From UBA5272 sp964393005 (GTDB lineage Bacteria; Patescibacteriota; Minisyncoccia; Phycocordibacterales; UBA5272), in assembly GCA_964393005.1 (NCBI GenBank), contig CAYMRR010000001.1, positions 8,321-72,320 of the forward strand: a DNA stretch of 64,000 bases, written 5' to 3'. A program made the position numbers and the translations under genes. The notes under the pieces were generated by a model, which was given only the letters and a program-made list of their open reading frames with translations, was not told the origin of the DNA and ran no database searches. Below, in pieces: positions 17,037 to 27,079 of the stretch. Numbering within the stretch: position 1 is the first letter of the stretch; each line of letters opens with the position of its first letter.

Positions 17037-20000
17037 ATGAAAACAATTGATACAACAAATTTCGATGCTTTACAATTAAAAATAGCTTCCCCAGAAGCTG
17101 TACGTTCTTGGAGTTATGGAGAAGTTACTAAACCTGAAACAATTAATTATCGTACAGGTAGAAGTGAAAGAGCTGGTCTTTTTGATGAAAAGATTTTTGG
17201 TCCAGAAAAAGATTATGAATGCTATTGTGGAAAATATAAAAGAATAAGATATAAAGGTATTGTTTGTGAAAAATGTGGAGTAGAAGTAACCAAAGCTATA
17301 GTAAGAAGAGAAAGAATGGGACATATAGAATTGGCTTCTCCTGTAGCACATATTTGGTTTTTAAGAGGAATTCCTTCTAGGATAGCTCTTATTTTAGGAG
17401 AACCTGCTGGAGAAGTAGAAAGAGTGGTTTATTTTGCTAATTATATTATTACTAAAGTAAATCAGAAAGAAAAAGAAGAATTACTTAAGAATTTAGATAG
17501 CGAATTTAAAGCTAAAATCAAATCAGCTACTGATGAAAAAACAAAAGAAAAACTCAAAGAATTAATGGTGGCTACTAAAAAAGAAATAGCTGAAATTAGA
17601 GAGAGAAAAATTTTAGATGAAATGACTTATCATAGATATTCTATGAGATATAGTATAGCTTTTGAAGCCGAGATTGGAGCAGAAGCTATTTATAATATTT
17701 TTAAGAAATTAGATTTAGTAGAATTAGAAAAAGAAATATTAACAAGATTAGAAAAAATATCTACTTTGGAAAGAGCGAAAGAAGAAAAGAGATTATCTTT
17801 AGTCAGAGCTTTTATTAATTCAGAAATTAGACCAGAGTGGATGTTCCTTACTGTATTACCTGTTATTCCTCCTGGAGTAAGACCAATGGTATCTTTAGAA
17901 GGAGGCAGATATGCCACTAGTGATGTCAACGATTTATACAGAAGAGTGATAAATAGAAACAATCGTTTAATGAAGTTAAGAGAAATAAGGGCTCCTGAAG
18001 TTATTTTAAGAAATGAAAAAAGAATTTTACAAGAAGCTGTAGATGCTTTACTTGATAATTCAATGAGAAGGGGTCAAGGAGCTACTACTATTATAGGTCA
18101 AAAGAGACAACTAAAATCTTTAGCTGATGGTATAAAGTCTAAATCAGGACTTTTTAGACAAAACCTTTTAGGAAAGCGTGTAGACTATTCTGCTCGTTCT
18201 GTAATTGTTATTGGACCAGATTTAGCTTTAGATGAATGTGGATTACCAAAACATATGGTTTTAGAATTATTCAAACCTTTTGTTATCTCTAAATTACTTG
18301 AGAGAGAATTTACTTTCAATATAAGAGGAGCAAATAAACTCATAGAAGATGGAATTCCTGAAGTGTGGGAAATTTTAGAGGAAGTTATAGAGGATAAATA
18401 TGTTCTATTAAACCGTGCGCCAACTTTGCATAGATTAGGAATTCAAGCTTTTAAACCAAAAATGATCGAAGGTAAAGCTATACAACTTCACCCTCTAGTC
18501 TGTACTGCTTTTAATGCTGACTTTGATGGAGACCAAATGGCAGTACACCTTCCTTTGTCAGAAGAAGCGCAATATGAAGCTAGAGAAATAATGGCTTCTG
18601 ATAAAAATCTTTTAAAGCCAGGATCTGGAGATTCTATTGTAAATCCTAGAATGGACATGATACTTGGATGTTTTTGGCTTACTACAGAAATAGAAGGAGC
18701 AAAAGGAGAAAATAAGTATTTCTCTTCTCCTAATGATGCTATTACCGCATATGAATTTGGTATCTTAGATATTAGAGCTGGAATAGAAGTAGTACCTACA
18801 GATAAAATAAAGTATACTCAATTTGAAGGAAAAAGATTTAAAACCACAGTAGGAAGACTTTTATTTAACGCTGCATTTCCAGATGATTTTGAATATATCA
18901 ATGAGGTTGTTAATGGAAGTAGAATGAGTAAAATTACCGATAAAATTATAATGCAATATGGATTTAATGCTGCTCCTAAAATAGTAGACAAGCTAAAAGA
19001 TTTAGGATTTAAATATGCTACTAAATCTGGTACTACTTGGAGTATAGATGCTGTAAAAGTTCCTGAAGAAAAAGTAGATATTATAGAAAAAGGTAAAAGA
19101 GAAGAAGAGAAAATAAATCATCATTTTAATGAAGGATATCTCTCTGAAGAAGAAAAATATGATAAAGTTGTAGAAAATTGGACTAATATTAAAAAAGAAA
19201 TAGAAGAAATAATGCCTACTAAATCTTTAGAGAAATATGGATCAGTTTACAATCTTGTAACTTCAGGAGCTAGAGGTTCTATGAAGCAGCTTATTCAGAT
19301 AGCTGGAATGAAAGGAATTATTGTAAACTCATTAGGAAGAAATATTGATTTCCCAGTAATATCTTCTAACAAAGAGGGACTTTCTCCTATAGAATACTTT
19401 ATTACTACTTATGGAGCTCGTAAAGGTACTTCAGATACAGCTCTTAAAACAGCAGAAGCAGGATATCTTACTAGAAGATTAGTAGATGTTTCTCAAGATA
19501 TTGTCATTTCAGAAGATGATTGTGGTACTAAAAAAGCAAAACTATTAAAGACTGAAAATGTTTTAGGAATAACCATTCCACTCTCTAAAAGTATAAGAGG
19601 AAGAGTGTTAGCTCAAGATTTATTAGATAAAGAGGGTAAAATGTTATTTAAAAAAGGATATTTGGTGAAAAAAGAAGATTCTAAAGTGATAGAAGATGCA
19701 GGAATAGAAGAAGCTTATATTTATTCACCATTATCTTGTGAGTCTTTAAGAGGTGTATGTAGAAAATGTTATGGTTTGGATTTAGCTAGAAATGAGTCAG
19801 TTAAAATAGGGGAGGCAGTAGGTATAGTGGCTGCTCAAGCTATTGGAGAACCTGGTACTCAGCTTACTATGCGAACATTTCACTCAGGTGGAGTGGCTGG
19901 AGTAGACATTACTCAAGGACTTCCTAGAGTAGCTGAAATCTTTGAAAGGAGATCTCCTAAAAACCCAGGTATTATTTCTCTTTCTAATGGAGAAGTTGTA

Positions 20001-20654
20001 GAAGTTTTTAGAGATAAAAAAATAAAGAGAATAGTAGTAATGAGTGATGATGATGGTTCTTATGAACAAGCTAAGAAAAAAGGTATGAGAATAGAGTATG
20101 ATTTATCTTATACTAGAAGACCTTTGGTTAAAGTAGGAGATAAAGTTAAAAAAGGACAAGCTCTTACTGACGGCTCTTTAAATATTGAACAATTACATAA
20201 TTTAGCAGGAAGAGAGGTGACAGAAGAATATATTATAAACGAGCTTAATAAGGTTTATGAACTTCAAGGAGCTTCTATTTCTAGAAAACACTTAGAGCTT
20301 ATTATAAAACAAATGTTTTCTAGAATAAAGATTACAGAAGTGGGAGATACTAATTTTACTCAAGGAGATTTAGTGGAAGTATATGATTTTAGAGTAGAAA
20401 ACGATAGAGTTAAAAGTGAAGGAGGTAAACAAGCTAAGGGAGATAATTTGATTTTAGGAATTTCAGAAGTAGCTCTTACTACAAACTCTTGGCTTTCTTC
20501 AGCTTCTTTCCAACATACTACCAAAGTACTTATTAATGCTTCTACTAGAGGGCAAATAGACAAACTTTATGGTCTTAAAGAAAATGTAATAATAGGAAGA
20601 CTCATACCAGCAGGAACTGGAATAGACGAAGAGTTTGAAGAAAATAAGAAATAA
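17037..20654 (+). CDS. rpoC: RNA polymerase beta' subunit
   Basis: The catalytic subunit, 1205 residues, close to Gram-positive lengths. The N-terminal zinc site is CYCGKYKR...CEKCG, and the active-site magnesium loop is NADFDGDQMAVH. The second zinc site uses CGT, CESLRGVCRKC, and the trigger-loop region is QLTMRTFHSGG. It forms an operon with rpoB. The start has only A-rich sequence before it, with no Shine-Dalgarno motif. The operon ends at a strong hairpin. Confidence 0.98.
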   Translation: MKTIDTTNFDALQLKIASPEAVRSWSYGEVTKPETINYRTGRSERAGLFDEKIFGPEKDYECYCGKYKRIRYKGIVCEKCGVEVTKAIVRRERMGHIELASPVAHIWFLRGIPSRIALILGEPAGEVERVVYFANYIITKVNQKEKEELLKNLDSEFKAKIKSATDEKTKEKLKELMVATKKEIAEIRERKILDEMTYHRYSMRYSIAFEAEIGAEAIYNIFKKLDLVELEKEILTRLEKISTLERAKEEKRLSLVRAFINSEIRPEWMFLTVLPVIPPGVRPMVSLEGGRYATSDVNDLYRRVINRNNRLMKLREIRAPEVILRNEKRILQEAVDALLDNSMRRGQGATTIIGQKRQLKSLADGIKSKSGLFRQNLLGKRVDYSARSVIVIGPDLALDECGLPKHMVLELFKPFVISKLLEREFTFNIRGANKLIEDGIPEVWEILEEVIEDKYVLLNRAPTLHRLGIQAFKPKMIEGKAIQLHPLVCTAFNADFDGDQMAVHLPLSEEAQYEAREIMASDKNLLKPGSGDSIVNPRMDMILGCFWLTTEIEGAKGENKYFSSPNDAITAYEFGILDIRAGIEVVPTDKIKYTQFEGKRFKTTVGRLLFNAAFPDDFEYINEVVNGSRMSKITDKIIMQYGFNAAPKIVDKLKDLGFKYATKSGTTWSIDAVKVPEEKVDIIEKGKREEEKINHHFNEGYLSEEEKYDKVVENWTNIKKEIEEIMPTKSLEKYGSVYNLVTSGARGSMKQLIQIAGMKGIIVNSLGRNIDFPVISSNKEGLSPIEYFITTYGARKGTSDTALKTAEAGYLTRRLVDVSQDIVISEDDCGTKKAKLLKTENVLGITIPLSKSIRGRVLAQDLLDKEGKMLFKKGYLVKKEDSKVIEDAGIEEAYIYSPLSCESLRGVCRKCYGLDLARNESVKIGEAVGIVAAQAIGEPGTQLTMRTFHSGGVAGVDITQGLPRVAEIFERRSPKNPGIISLSNGEVVEVFRDKKIKRIVVMSDDDGSYEQAKKKGMRIEYDLSYTRRPLVKVGDKVKKGQALTDGSLNIEQLHNLAGREVTEEYIINELNKVYELQGASISRKHLELIIKQMFSRIKITEVGDTNFTQGDLVEVYDFRVENDRVKSEGGKQAKGDNLILGISEVALTTNSWLSSASFQHTTKVLINASTRGQIDKLYGLKENVIIGRLIPAGTGIDEEFEENKK

Positions 20655-20668
20655 TTTACACAAAAATT

Positions 20669-20698
20669 AAAACCCCTTATAATTTTATAAGGGGTTTT
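20669..20698. terminator. Bidirectional terminator after rpoBC
   Basis: 13-bp arms AAAACCCCTTATA / TATAAGGGGTTTT with a 4-base loop and A/T tracts on both sides, between convergent genes. Confidence 0.92.
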
Positions 20699-20719
20699 AA
20701 AAAGGATGTCCTAAGCTAT

Positions 20720-21073
20720 TTAAGCTAGAAGATAACTCTTTTTAAAAACATTAAAGGTTTCTACTGTTAAAGTAGTTCCTTTTCCTATTTCAGGAATATC
20801 TTTTTCTCGGTAATATTTAATTACCTCACCAGGACTACCATCCGGTAAAACTATAGTAAGAGATATTTTGTAAATCTCTTCTATTTTGCCAGACATGAGT
20901 TCTGGTAAACTACTCATTAAAAAATTAGAGATAAGGAAATCCTCTGTCTCTTTTTTGTTTAGTTTTTTCAAAAGTTTAACTTTTGAAATTTTTACCTCAC
21001 TAGTTTTAATCCCTAGTTTAACTAGAACAATTAAAGCAAGCAATAATCCTGCAAAAAAATAAAGAACATTCAT
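20720..21073 (-). CDS. Small membrane-anchored hypothetical protein
   Basis: 117 residues with an N-terminal membrane helix (about residues 3-20), a basic linker and a soluble C-terminal part with beta-rich character (KISLTIVLPDGSPGEVIKYY). I do not recognise a family. The gene is monocistronic, convergent with rpoC and divergent from dnaG. It reads as a genuine gene because it fills the gap between a terminator and an A/T-rich divergent spacer and has normal host codon use. Confidence 0.6.
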   Translation of the reverse strand: MNVLYFFAGLLLALIVLVKLGIKTSEVKISKVKLLKKLNKKETEDFLISNFLMSSLPELMSGKIEEIYKISLTIVLPDGSPGEVIKYYREKDIPEIGKGTTLTVETFNVFKKSYLLA

Positions 21074-21188
21074 AAAATAATATTTAAGAAGTTAATAATC
21101 TTTTAGTATTTTAACATAAAAATAAAAGTTAGTCAAATTAAAAGATTTTTCATTATTTAGGTATTATTTGGTAGAATAAAGTTAACTT

Positions 21189-22889
21189 ATGAACCCAAAA
21201 GATCAAATAAAACAAAATCTATCTATATTGGATGTAGTTTCTACTTATGTAAAACTAGAAAAGTCTGGAGCACAATATAAAGGAAGATGTCCTTTTCATA
21301 ATGAAAAAACTCCCAGTTTTTATGTTTCTCCTGAAAGGAACAATTATCATTGTTTTGGTTGTGGAGAGCATGGAGACATATTTTCTTTTATAGAAAAGAT
21401 GGAAAGTGTTCCTTTTTATGAAGCTTTAATAATTTTAGCAGAAAGAGCTGGAGTTGTACTTACTCCTTACAGAAAAGAGGCAAGAGAAAAAGAAACTCAT
21501 CTTATCTCTATTTTAAGAGAAGCAAATAAAAATTATATTAAAAACTTAGAAAGTTCTATAGAAGCTAAAAAATATTTAGGAGATAGAGGGCTAACTAAAG
21601 AAACTATTGAAAAGTTCAGTATAGGGTTTTCTTTAGGAGAAAATCTTGGTTGGAAAAATATTTTAAACGCTTTAACAGAAAAAGGGTATTCTCCAGATGA
21701 AATTTTAAAATCTGGCCTTATTATTAAAAAATATGAAGGAGACGGATTTTTTGATAGATTTAGGGGTAGAGTAATGTTTCCTATTAAAAATACTTTAGGA
21801 AATGTGGTAGGCTTTTCTGGTAGAATTTTACCTATTTATGAAAATGATAAAACAGCTAAGTATATAAATTCACCAGAAACAGATATTTTTCATAAAGGTA
21901 AAATTTTATATGGATATGATTTAGCTAAAAAAAAGATAGCAGAAAACAAAGAAACAATTTTAGTAGAAGGACCTATGGATCTTATATTAAGCCATCAAGC
22001 TGGAGTTGAAAATGTAGTGGCAACTATGGGTACAGCTGTAACTGAAGATCAAATTAAAATTTTAAAAAGATTTTCAGACAGACTTTTACTTTCTTTTGAT
22101 CAAGATGCAGCAGGAGAAACAGCGATGAAAAAATGTGCTTTATTAGCTTTGTATGGGGGTCTTGATGTCTATATAATCCCTAAAAAAGAAGGTGTTAAAG
22201 ATATCGCTGATCTTGTAATAGAACATGGCGGAGAAGAGTGGACAAAGCTTGTAGAAAAAAGAGAACATTTAATAAAATATTTAACAAATAAAATATTTAC
22301 AGAAACAGAAGGAGTTAGAGATAGAGGTTTAAGAATAAGAAATGAAATATTTCCATTTTTAAGAGCAATTGAGAGTGATATAGACAGATCTTATTTTATA
22401 AAATTTTTAGCAGATAAAATTAATGTAGAAGTAGAAACTATATTAAATGATTTAAAAAGAGTAAAAATAAAAGAAGAAGAAAATAAGATAGAAGAGGAAA
22501 GAGAGGTTTTAGATAATAATATATCTCAAAAAGATTTTTTCTTAAAAAGAATATTAGCTATTTTGGTATGGAAAGAAATTAAAGAAGAGAAGTTTTTAGA
22601 AAAATATTTAAATCAAGAAGATAATTTTAAAGAAAGTTATTTAGAATTTAAAGAAAGGTTTCCTAAGGAGTTTTTAGAAAAAGAAATACTATTATTAGAG
22701 AAAGAAATTTCTAATAATAAGATTTATTTAGAGAATCAGAAAAAATTTATAGATAAATATCTTTCTGATTATGTAATAAATTTTAAGATAGAAATCTTGC
22801 AAGAAGAAAAAGAAAAGTTTGCGGAAGATTTAGAAAAAAATAGTCTTTTAAGTAAAGAGATGGCAAGATTGAGAAGTTTGCTAAACTAA
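21189..22889 (+). CDS. dnaG: DNA primase
   Basis: Makes RNA primers at the replication fork. The 566 residues start with the CHC2 zinc-binding domain (Cys34, His37, Cys55, Cys58). The catalytic TOPRIM core includes LVEGPMDLI near 255 and LSFDQDAAGETA near 300. The C-terminal helicase-binding part is short and very Lys/Glu-rich. It sits just ahead of rpoD, a conserved dnaG-rpoD pairing in many bacteria, but rpoD has its own promoter. Confidence 0.97.
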   Translation: MNPKDQIKQNLSILDVVSTYVKLEKSGAQYKGRCPFHNEKTPSFYVSPERNNYHCFGCGEHGDIFSFIEKMESVPFYEALIILAERAGVVLTPYRKEAREKETHLISILREANKNYIKNLESSIEAKKYLGDRGLTKETIEKFSIGFSLGENLGWKNILNALTEKGYSPDEILKSGLIIKKYEGDGFFDRFRGRVMFPIKNTLGNVVGFSGRILPIYENDKTAKYINSPETDIFHKGKILYGYDLAKKKIAENKETILVEGPMDLILSHQAGVENVVATMGTAVTEDQIKILKRFSDRLLLSFDQDAAGETAMKKCALLALYGGLDVYIIPKKEGVKDIADLVIEHGGEEWTKLVEKREHLIKYLTNKIFTETEGVRDRGLRIRNEIFPFLRAIESDIDRSYFIKFLADKINVEVETILNDLKRVKIKEEENKIEEEREVLDNNISQKDFFLKRILAILVWKEIKEEKFLEKYLNQEDNFKESYLEFKERFPKEFLEKEILLLEKEISNNKIYLENQKKFIDKYLSDYVINFKIEILQEEKEKFAEDLEKNSLLSKEMARLRSLLN

Positions 22890-22915
22890 GCACCAGATAA
22901 ACTAGAAATGTCAAC

Positions 22916-22944
22916 TTGTATTTATTTTAAATCTGTATTATATT
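22916..22944 (+). promoter_or_regulatory. Probable rpoD promoter
   Basis: TTGTAT, 17-bp spacer, TATATT in the 126-bp gap after dnaG. A second perfect TTGACA lies at 22954-22959 but lacks a convincing -10 box; the DNA after it is unusually G/T-rich (GTGCGTGTTTGTGGTTGG). Confidence 0.45.
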
Positions 22945-23015
22945 ATAAAAAATTTGACAAGTGCGTGTTTGTGGTTGGATAAATGACATTATTTCAATAA
23001 TTTTTCAATTTTTAT

Positions 23016-24434
23016 ATGAGTAAAACTAAAAAAAATGTGGTAAAAAAAACTGTAGCTAAAAAGAAAGTTGTAGTTAAAAAAGTAGTTGCTAAAAAAGTAG
23101 CAGCAAAGAAAACTCCTGCAAAAAAAGTGATAGCCAAAAAGAAAGTGGTAGCCAAGAAAACCGTAGCTAAGAAAGTTGCTAAAAAAACTGAAACAAAAAA
23201 ATTTATTGACATGAGATCTCTTTCTCCAAAAGAAAAGGCTGCTGAAAAAAAGAGAAGAGAAATATTAAATGCTAAAGATAAAAAAGAAAGACAAATAAGA
23301 ATAGAGAAGAATAAAGCTAAATTAGCTAAAGAAAAAAAAGCTAGAGCCAGCATAAGATCCAAATCTACAAAAGATATAGAGGATAGATTAGAAAAAGAAG
23401 AAATAATTTTAAAAAAGGGAAGAGAAAGAGGCTTTATTACTTATGATGATATCATTAAAATCTTTCCAGGATTAGAAAGAGACATAGATTATCTAGATCT
23501 TTTATATGAAAAGCTTTCTGAAGCTGGAGTAGATATTTTGGATGGTAGTAATTTGTTAGACATGGATGAAGATTCTAATAAGTATACAGTAGATGAGTCA
23601 GGAAGAGACAGTATTCAAATATATTTGAAAGAAATTGGTCAATACCCACTATTATCTTTTGAAGAAGAAAAAGAATTGGCTAAAAGGATAGAAATGGGAG
23701 ATGAAGAAGCTAAAAATATTTTAATGAGATCAAATCTAAGGCTTGTAGTTTCTTATGCAAAAAAGTATGTAGGAAGAAGTTCTAATCTTACACTTTTAGA
23801 TTTAATACAAGAAGGAAATCTTGGTTTATATAAAGCAGTAGAAAAATATGACTTTAGTAAAGGTTATAAGTTTTCCACATATGCTTGTTGGTGGATTAGA
23901 CAGGGTATCACTAGAGCTTTAGCAGACCAATCTCGTACTATACGTATTCCTGTACACATGGTAGAGACTATAGCTAAATATAAACAAGTTTTGAGAAGAC
24001 TTTCTCAAGATTTAGGAAGAGAGCCGTTATCTGAAGAGATAGCTGATGAAATGGGAGTAGATATAGAAAAAATTCATGTTATAGAAAATATTGATCAAGA
24101 AACTTTATCTTTAGAAAAGCCAGCTGGGGATGATGATGAAAAATCATCTTTAGGAGAATTTGTGGCGGATGATAAAATACTTTCTCCAGATAAAGAAGCT
24201 TCTAGAAGAATTTTAGCTGACCAAATAAATGAAATACTTATGGATCTGTCAGAAAAAGAAAGAAAAATAGTAGAAATGAGAAATGGTCTTGGAGAATACA
24301 ATGGAGTAATGCATACATTAGAAGAAGTGGGAGAAGAGTTTCAAGTAACAAGAGAAAGAATAAGACAAATAGAAGCTAAAGTTCATGAAAAAATAAAAGA
24401 TCATGAAAAGGCATATAGGTTAAGAAATTTTTAA
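23016..24434 (+). CDS. rpoD: Primary RNA polymerase sigma factor with Lys/Ala-rich N-terminal tail
   Basis: A 472-residue sigma-70. Region 1.2 (DSIQIYLKEIGQYPLLSFEE), region 2 (LTLLDLIQEGNLGLYKAVEK and the YKFSTYACWWIRQ melting helix), region 3 and region 4 (VTRERIRQIEAK) are all complete. A region 1.1-like domain (RGFITYDDIIKIFP) lies around residues 130-165. Residues 2-60 are a low-complexity tail of repeated AKK/VKK units, like bacterial histone H1-like proteins. That tail would bind nucleic acid or acidic surfaces. It is in frame and upstream of any plausible alternative start. Confidence 0.96.
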   Translation: MSKTKKNVVKKTVAKKKVVVKKVVAKKVAAKKTPAKKVIAKKKVVAKKTVAKKVAKKTETKKFIDMRSLSPKEKAAEKKRREILNAKDKKERQIRIEKNKAKLAKEKKARASIRSKSTKDIEDRLEKEEIILKKGRERGFITYDDIIKIFPGLERDIDYLDLLYEKLSEAGVDILDGSNLLDMDEDSNKYTVDESGRDSIQIYLKEIGQYPLLSFEEEKELAKRIEMGDEEAKNILMRSNLRLVVSYAKKYVGRSSNLTLLDLIQEGNLGLYKAVEKYDFSKGYKFSTYACWWIRQGITRALADQSRTIRIPVHMVETIAKYKQVLRRLSQDLGREPLSEEIADEMGVDIEKIHVIENIDQETLSLEKPAGDDDEKSSLGEFVADDKILSPDKEASRRILADQINEILMDLSEKERKIVEMRNGLGEYNGVMHTLEEVGEEFQVTRERIRQIEAKVHEKIKDHEKAYRLRNF

Positions 24435-24462
24435 TTTCACAAACTAAAATAAAAATAAATTT

Positions 24463-25479
24463 ATGTTGATAGATAATGTCTCTTTAAAAGTAAAAGCTGG
24501 TAACGGTGGAGATGGGGTAGTAGCCTGGAGAAGGGAAAAGTTTGTTCCTCTTGGAGGACCAGCAGGAGGAGATGGTGGAAAAGGAGGCGATGTTTATATT
24601 CGAGTAGTACAAGATATAGAAGCTTTAAATGATTTTAAAAATAAAAAAGAATGGATGGCTGAAAATGGGGAACCAGGAAAAAAGAGAAGCATGTTTGGAC
24701 ACGGTGGAGAAGATTTATATTTACGAGTTCCTGTAGGCTCTACTGTTTACAATAAAACTTATGAAATACGCTATGAATGTAATACTATAGGAGAAGAAAT
24801 TTTAATTTTAAGAGGTGGAAAAGGAGGGTTTGGTAATGAAAACTTTAAATCTTCTACCAACAGATCTCCAGAGATATTTACTAAAGGAGAGAGAGGGGAA
24901 GATGCAGAATTGGAAATAGAATTGAAGCTTATAGCAGATATTGGTTTAATAGGTTTACCTAATGCAGGTAAATCTTCTTTACTCAATGCTGTAACTAATG
25001 CACAAGCTAAAATAGGAAGTTATCCTTTTACTACTTTAGAACCAAATCTCGGTACTTATAAAAGTTTGGTTTTAGCTGATTTACCTGGAATAATAGAAGG
25101 AGCTCATGAAGGAAAAGGGCTTGGTTTTCGTTTTTTAAAGCATATTTCTAGAACTAGAATTCTTTTTCACTTGGTTTCTGTAGAAAATGAAAATATTAAA
25201 AAAGCTTATCTCTCCATAAGAGAAGAACTTAAAAAATATGATTTAAAAAATAAAGATAATAAAATACTTTTAGATGAAAATAATAAACTTTCAGAAAAAG
25301 AAGAAATTATTATTCTCACTAAAACAGATGAAATAAAAGACAAAAAAGAATTAGATAAAATAGTTTCTCTTTTAGCAAAAGCTTCTAAACAAAAAAAAGA
25401 AAATATAATTCTCCTTTCTTTATACGATGATAATTCTGTAAAAAGTTTTATTCAAAATTTAGAAAAATTATTAAAATAA
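24463..25479 (+). CDS. obgE: GTPase Obg
   Basis: A ribosome-associated GTPase of 50S assembly. The 338 residues carry the glycine-rich Obg fold (NGGDGVVAWRREKFVPLGGP and GGDGGKGGDVY) and then the G domain: G1 GLPNAGKSS near 166, switch TTLEPNLG, G3 DLPGIIEGAHEGKGLG and G4 TKTD in place of NKxD. There is no C-terminal OCT extension. Its stop codon is only six bases from the end of the convergent gatB, with no hairpin between them. Confidence 0.96.
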   Translation: MLIDNVSLKVKAGNGGDGVVAWRREKFVPLGGPAGGDGGKGGDVYIRVVQDIEALNDFKNKKEWMAENGEPGKKRSMFGHGGEDLYLRVPVGSTVYNKTYEIRYECNTIGEEILILRGGKGGFGNENFKSSTNRSPEIFTKGERGEDAELEIELKLIADIGLIGLPNAGKSSLLNAVTNAQAKIGSYPFTTLEPNLGTYKSLVLADLPGIIEGAHEGKGLGFRFLKHISRTRILFHLVSVENENIKKAYLSIREELKKYDLKNKDNKILLDENNKLSEKEEIIILTKTDEIKDKKELDKIVSLLAKASKQKKENIILLSLYDDNSVKSFIQNLEKLLK

Positions 25480-25484
25480 ATCTC

Positions 25485-26984
25485 TTAATTAGAACTTTTT
25501 TCTTTTATTATTTCAGTGAAAAGTCCTGGGTTTCCAGATCCTTTTGATTCTTTCATAGCTTGTCCTACAAAAAACATAATAAGTTTATCACTTCCAGCTT
25601 TAAGCTCTTCCCATTGTTTTTCATTTTTTGATATTACTATATCTATTATTTTCTCTAAACTTTCTTTATCATTTTTTTGAATAAGCCCTAACATTTCAGC
25701 AAATTCTTTAGCAGTCATATCATTTTCAGACATTTCTAACATTTTCTCATTTGTTATTTTTGTCATAATAAAAGTGATAAGATCTTTAGCTCCACGACTA
25801 GAAAGCTCATTATTTAAAATCATTTCCATAATTTCCACAAAATCATCTTCGTCTACAAAATGAAGCATAGAGTTTTTATCTGATTTTTGTACTATAGAAG
25901 ATACATCTACACAAATATAATTTACAGCTAAGTTTATAATAGCTTTATATTTATCTTCATCCCAATTATTCTTTTTTATTTCATTTTTTACTTTTTTAAA
26001 ATAGTTAAACAATAAAATATTGTTTAACAAAAGTTCTATATATTCTTCTTTAATTTCTAAGTCTCTTAAAGTTTTTCTTATATCACTTAGCTTTTCTGGA
26101 AGTGTTATTTTTATTTTTTCTAAATCAAATATTTCATATAAATAAAGCTTGGGTAAATCTGGATCTGGAAAATATTTATAGTCTTCGGCAGCTTCCTTTT
26201 TTCTTTGAGAGACAGTTATTCTTTTATTTTCTTCAAAACCTCTAGTTTCTTGAATTATTTCTTCTCCTTTATTTGCTTCTAATAACTCGATATGTCTTTT
26301 AGCTTCATATCTTACAGAATCTTCTACAGATTTAAAAGAGTTAATATTTTTAACTTCTACTTTTGTACCAAATTTATCTTTATCACTAGACACTGAAAGA
26401 TTGACTTCTATTCTCATCTGACCTTTACTCATTTCTGCTTCACTAGCATCAAGAATTCTTAAAATAAGTTGTAACTCTTTTGCAAAATCGCTACAAGCTT
26501 TGGCAGCTTCTTCAATATCTTCAAAAGTCTTAGTATTAGTTACCAATTCCATAAGAGGTAGCCCAGACCTATTAAAATCTATTAAAGTATGATCTCCTTG
26601 ATCATGAGTAGATTTTGCAGTATCTTCTTCTAAATGTATTCTTGTAAGAGGCCACTCATTTATTTCCCCACCACTAACTATAGGGTATTTATACTGAGTA
26701 AGCTGATAAGCTTTTGGTATATCTGGATAAAAATAATGTTTTCTATCCCATTCTGTAAAATTTGCAATATTAGCATCTATATAAAGACCTATTTCTATCA
26801 TTTTTTTAATAGCATCTTTATTTAGTGTAGGCAAAGTACCAGGATGGGCCATACATACAGGACATACATTTTTATTTGGAGAATCTTCAAGTGGAACATT
26901 AGGGCAAGAGCAGAACATTTTACTTTTTGTTTTCAATTCTGCATGGATTTCTAATCCAATAGTAATATAATATTTTTTCTCCAT
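25485..26984 (-). CDS. gatB: Asp/Glu-tRNA(Asn/Gln) amidotransferase subunit B
   Basis: GatB is the kinase/tRNA-binding subunit that amidates mischarged Glu-tRNA(Gln) and Asp-tRNA(Asn). The 499 residues begin with GLEIHAELKTKSKMFCSCPN and show CPVCMAHPGTLP, the metal site region, EDTAKSTHDQGDHTLIDFNR and the C-terminal YqeY-like helical tail. GatA and GatC are not in the window. Its presence with gltX suggests the indirect route to Gln-tRNA. It faces obgE tail to tail and could run with miaA, which lies upstream on the same strand about 100 bases away. Confidence 0.97.
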   Translation of the reverse strand: MEKKYYITIGLEIHAELKTKSKMFCSCPNVPLEDSPNKNVCPVCMAHPGTLPTLNKDAIKKMIEIGLYIDANIANFTEWDRKHYFYPDIPKAYQLTQYKYPIVSGGEINEWPLTRIHLEEDTAKSTHDQGDHTLIDFNRSGLPLMELVTNTKTFEDIEEAAKACSDFAKELQLILRILDASEAEMSKGQMRIEVNLSVSSDKDKFGTKVEVKNINSFKSVEDSVRYEAKRHIELLEANKGEEIIQETRGFEENKRITVSQRKKEAAEDYKYFPDPDLPKLYLYEIFDLEKIKITLPEKLSDIRKTLRDLEIKEEYIELLLNNILLFNYFKKVKNEIKKNNWDEDKYKAIINLAVNYICVDVSSIVQKSDKNSMLHFVDEDDFVEIMEMILNNELSSRGAKDLITFIMTKITNEKMLEMSENDMTAKEFAEMLGLIQKNDKESLEKIIDIVISKNEKQWEELKAGSDKLIMFFVGQAMKESKGSGNPGLFTEIIKEKSSN

Positions 26985-27079
26985 AAGTTTGTTAATAGTA
27001 TTATTTATTTTACACTTTTTATTTAAAGTATAGCTATTATAACAAAAATATACTTAAATTAAAATTAGCTAAATAAAAT

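Noticed and set aside
23012..23362. Hydrophobic frame antisense to the rpoD tail
   Set aside because: It is the shadow of AAA/GCT-rich repeat codons read backwards; no promoter or family support.
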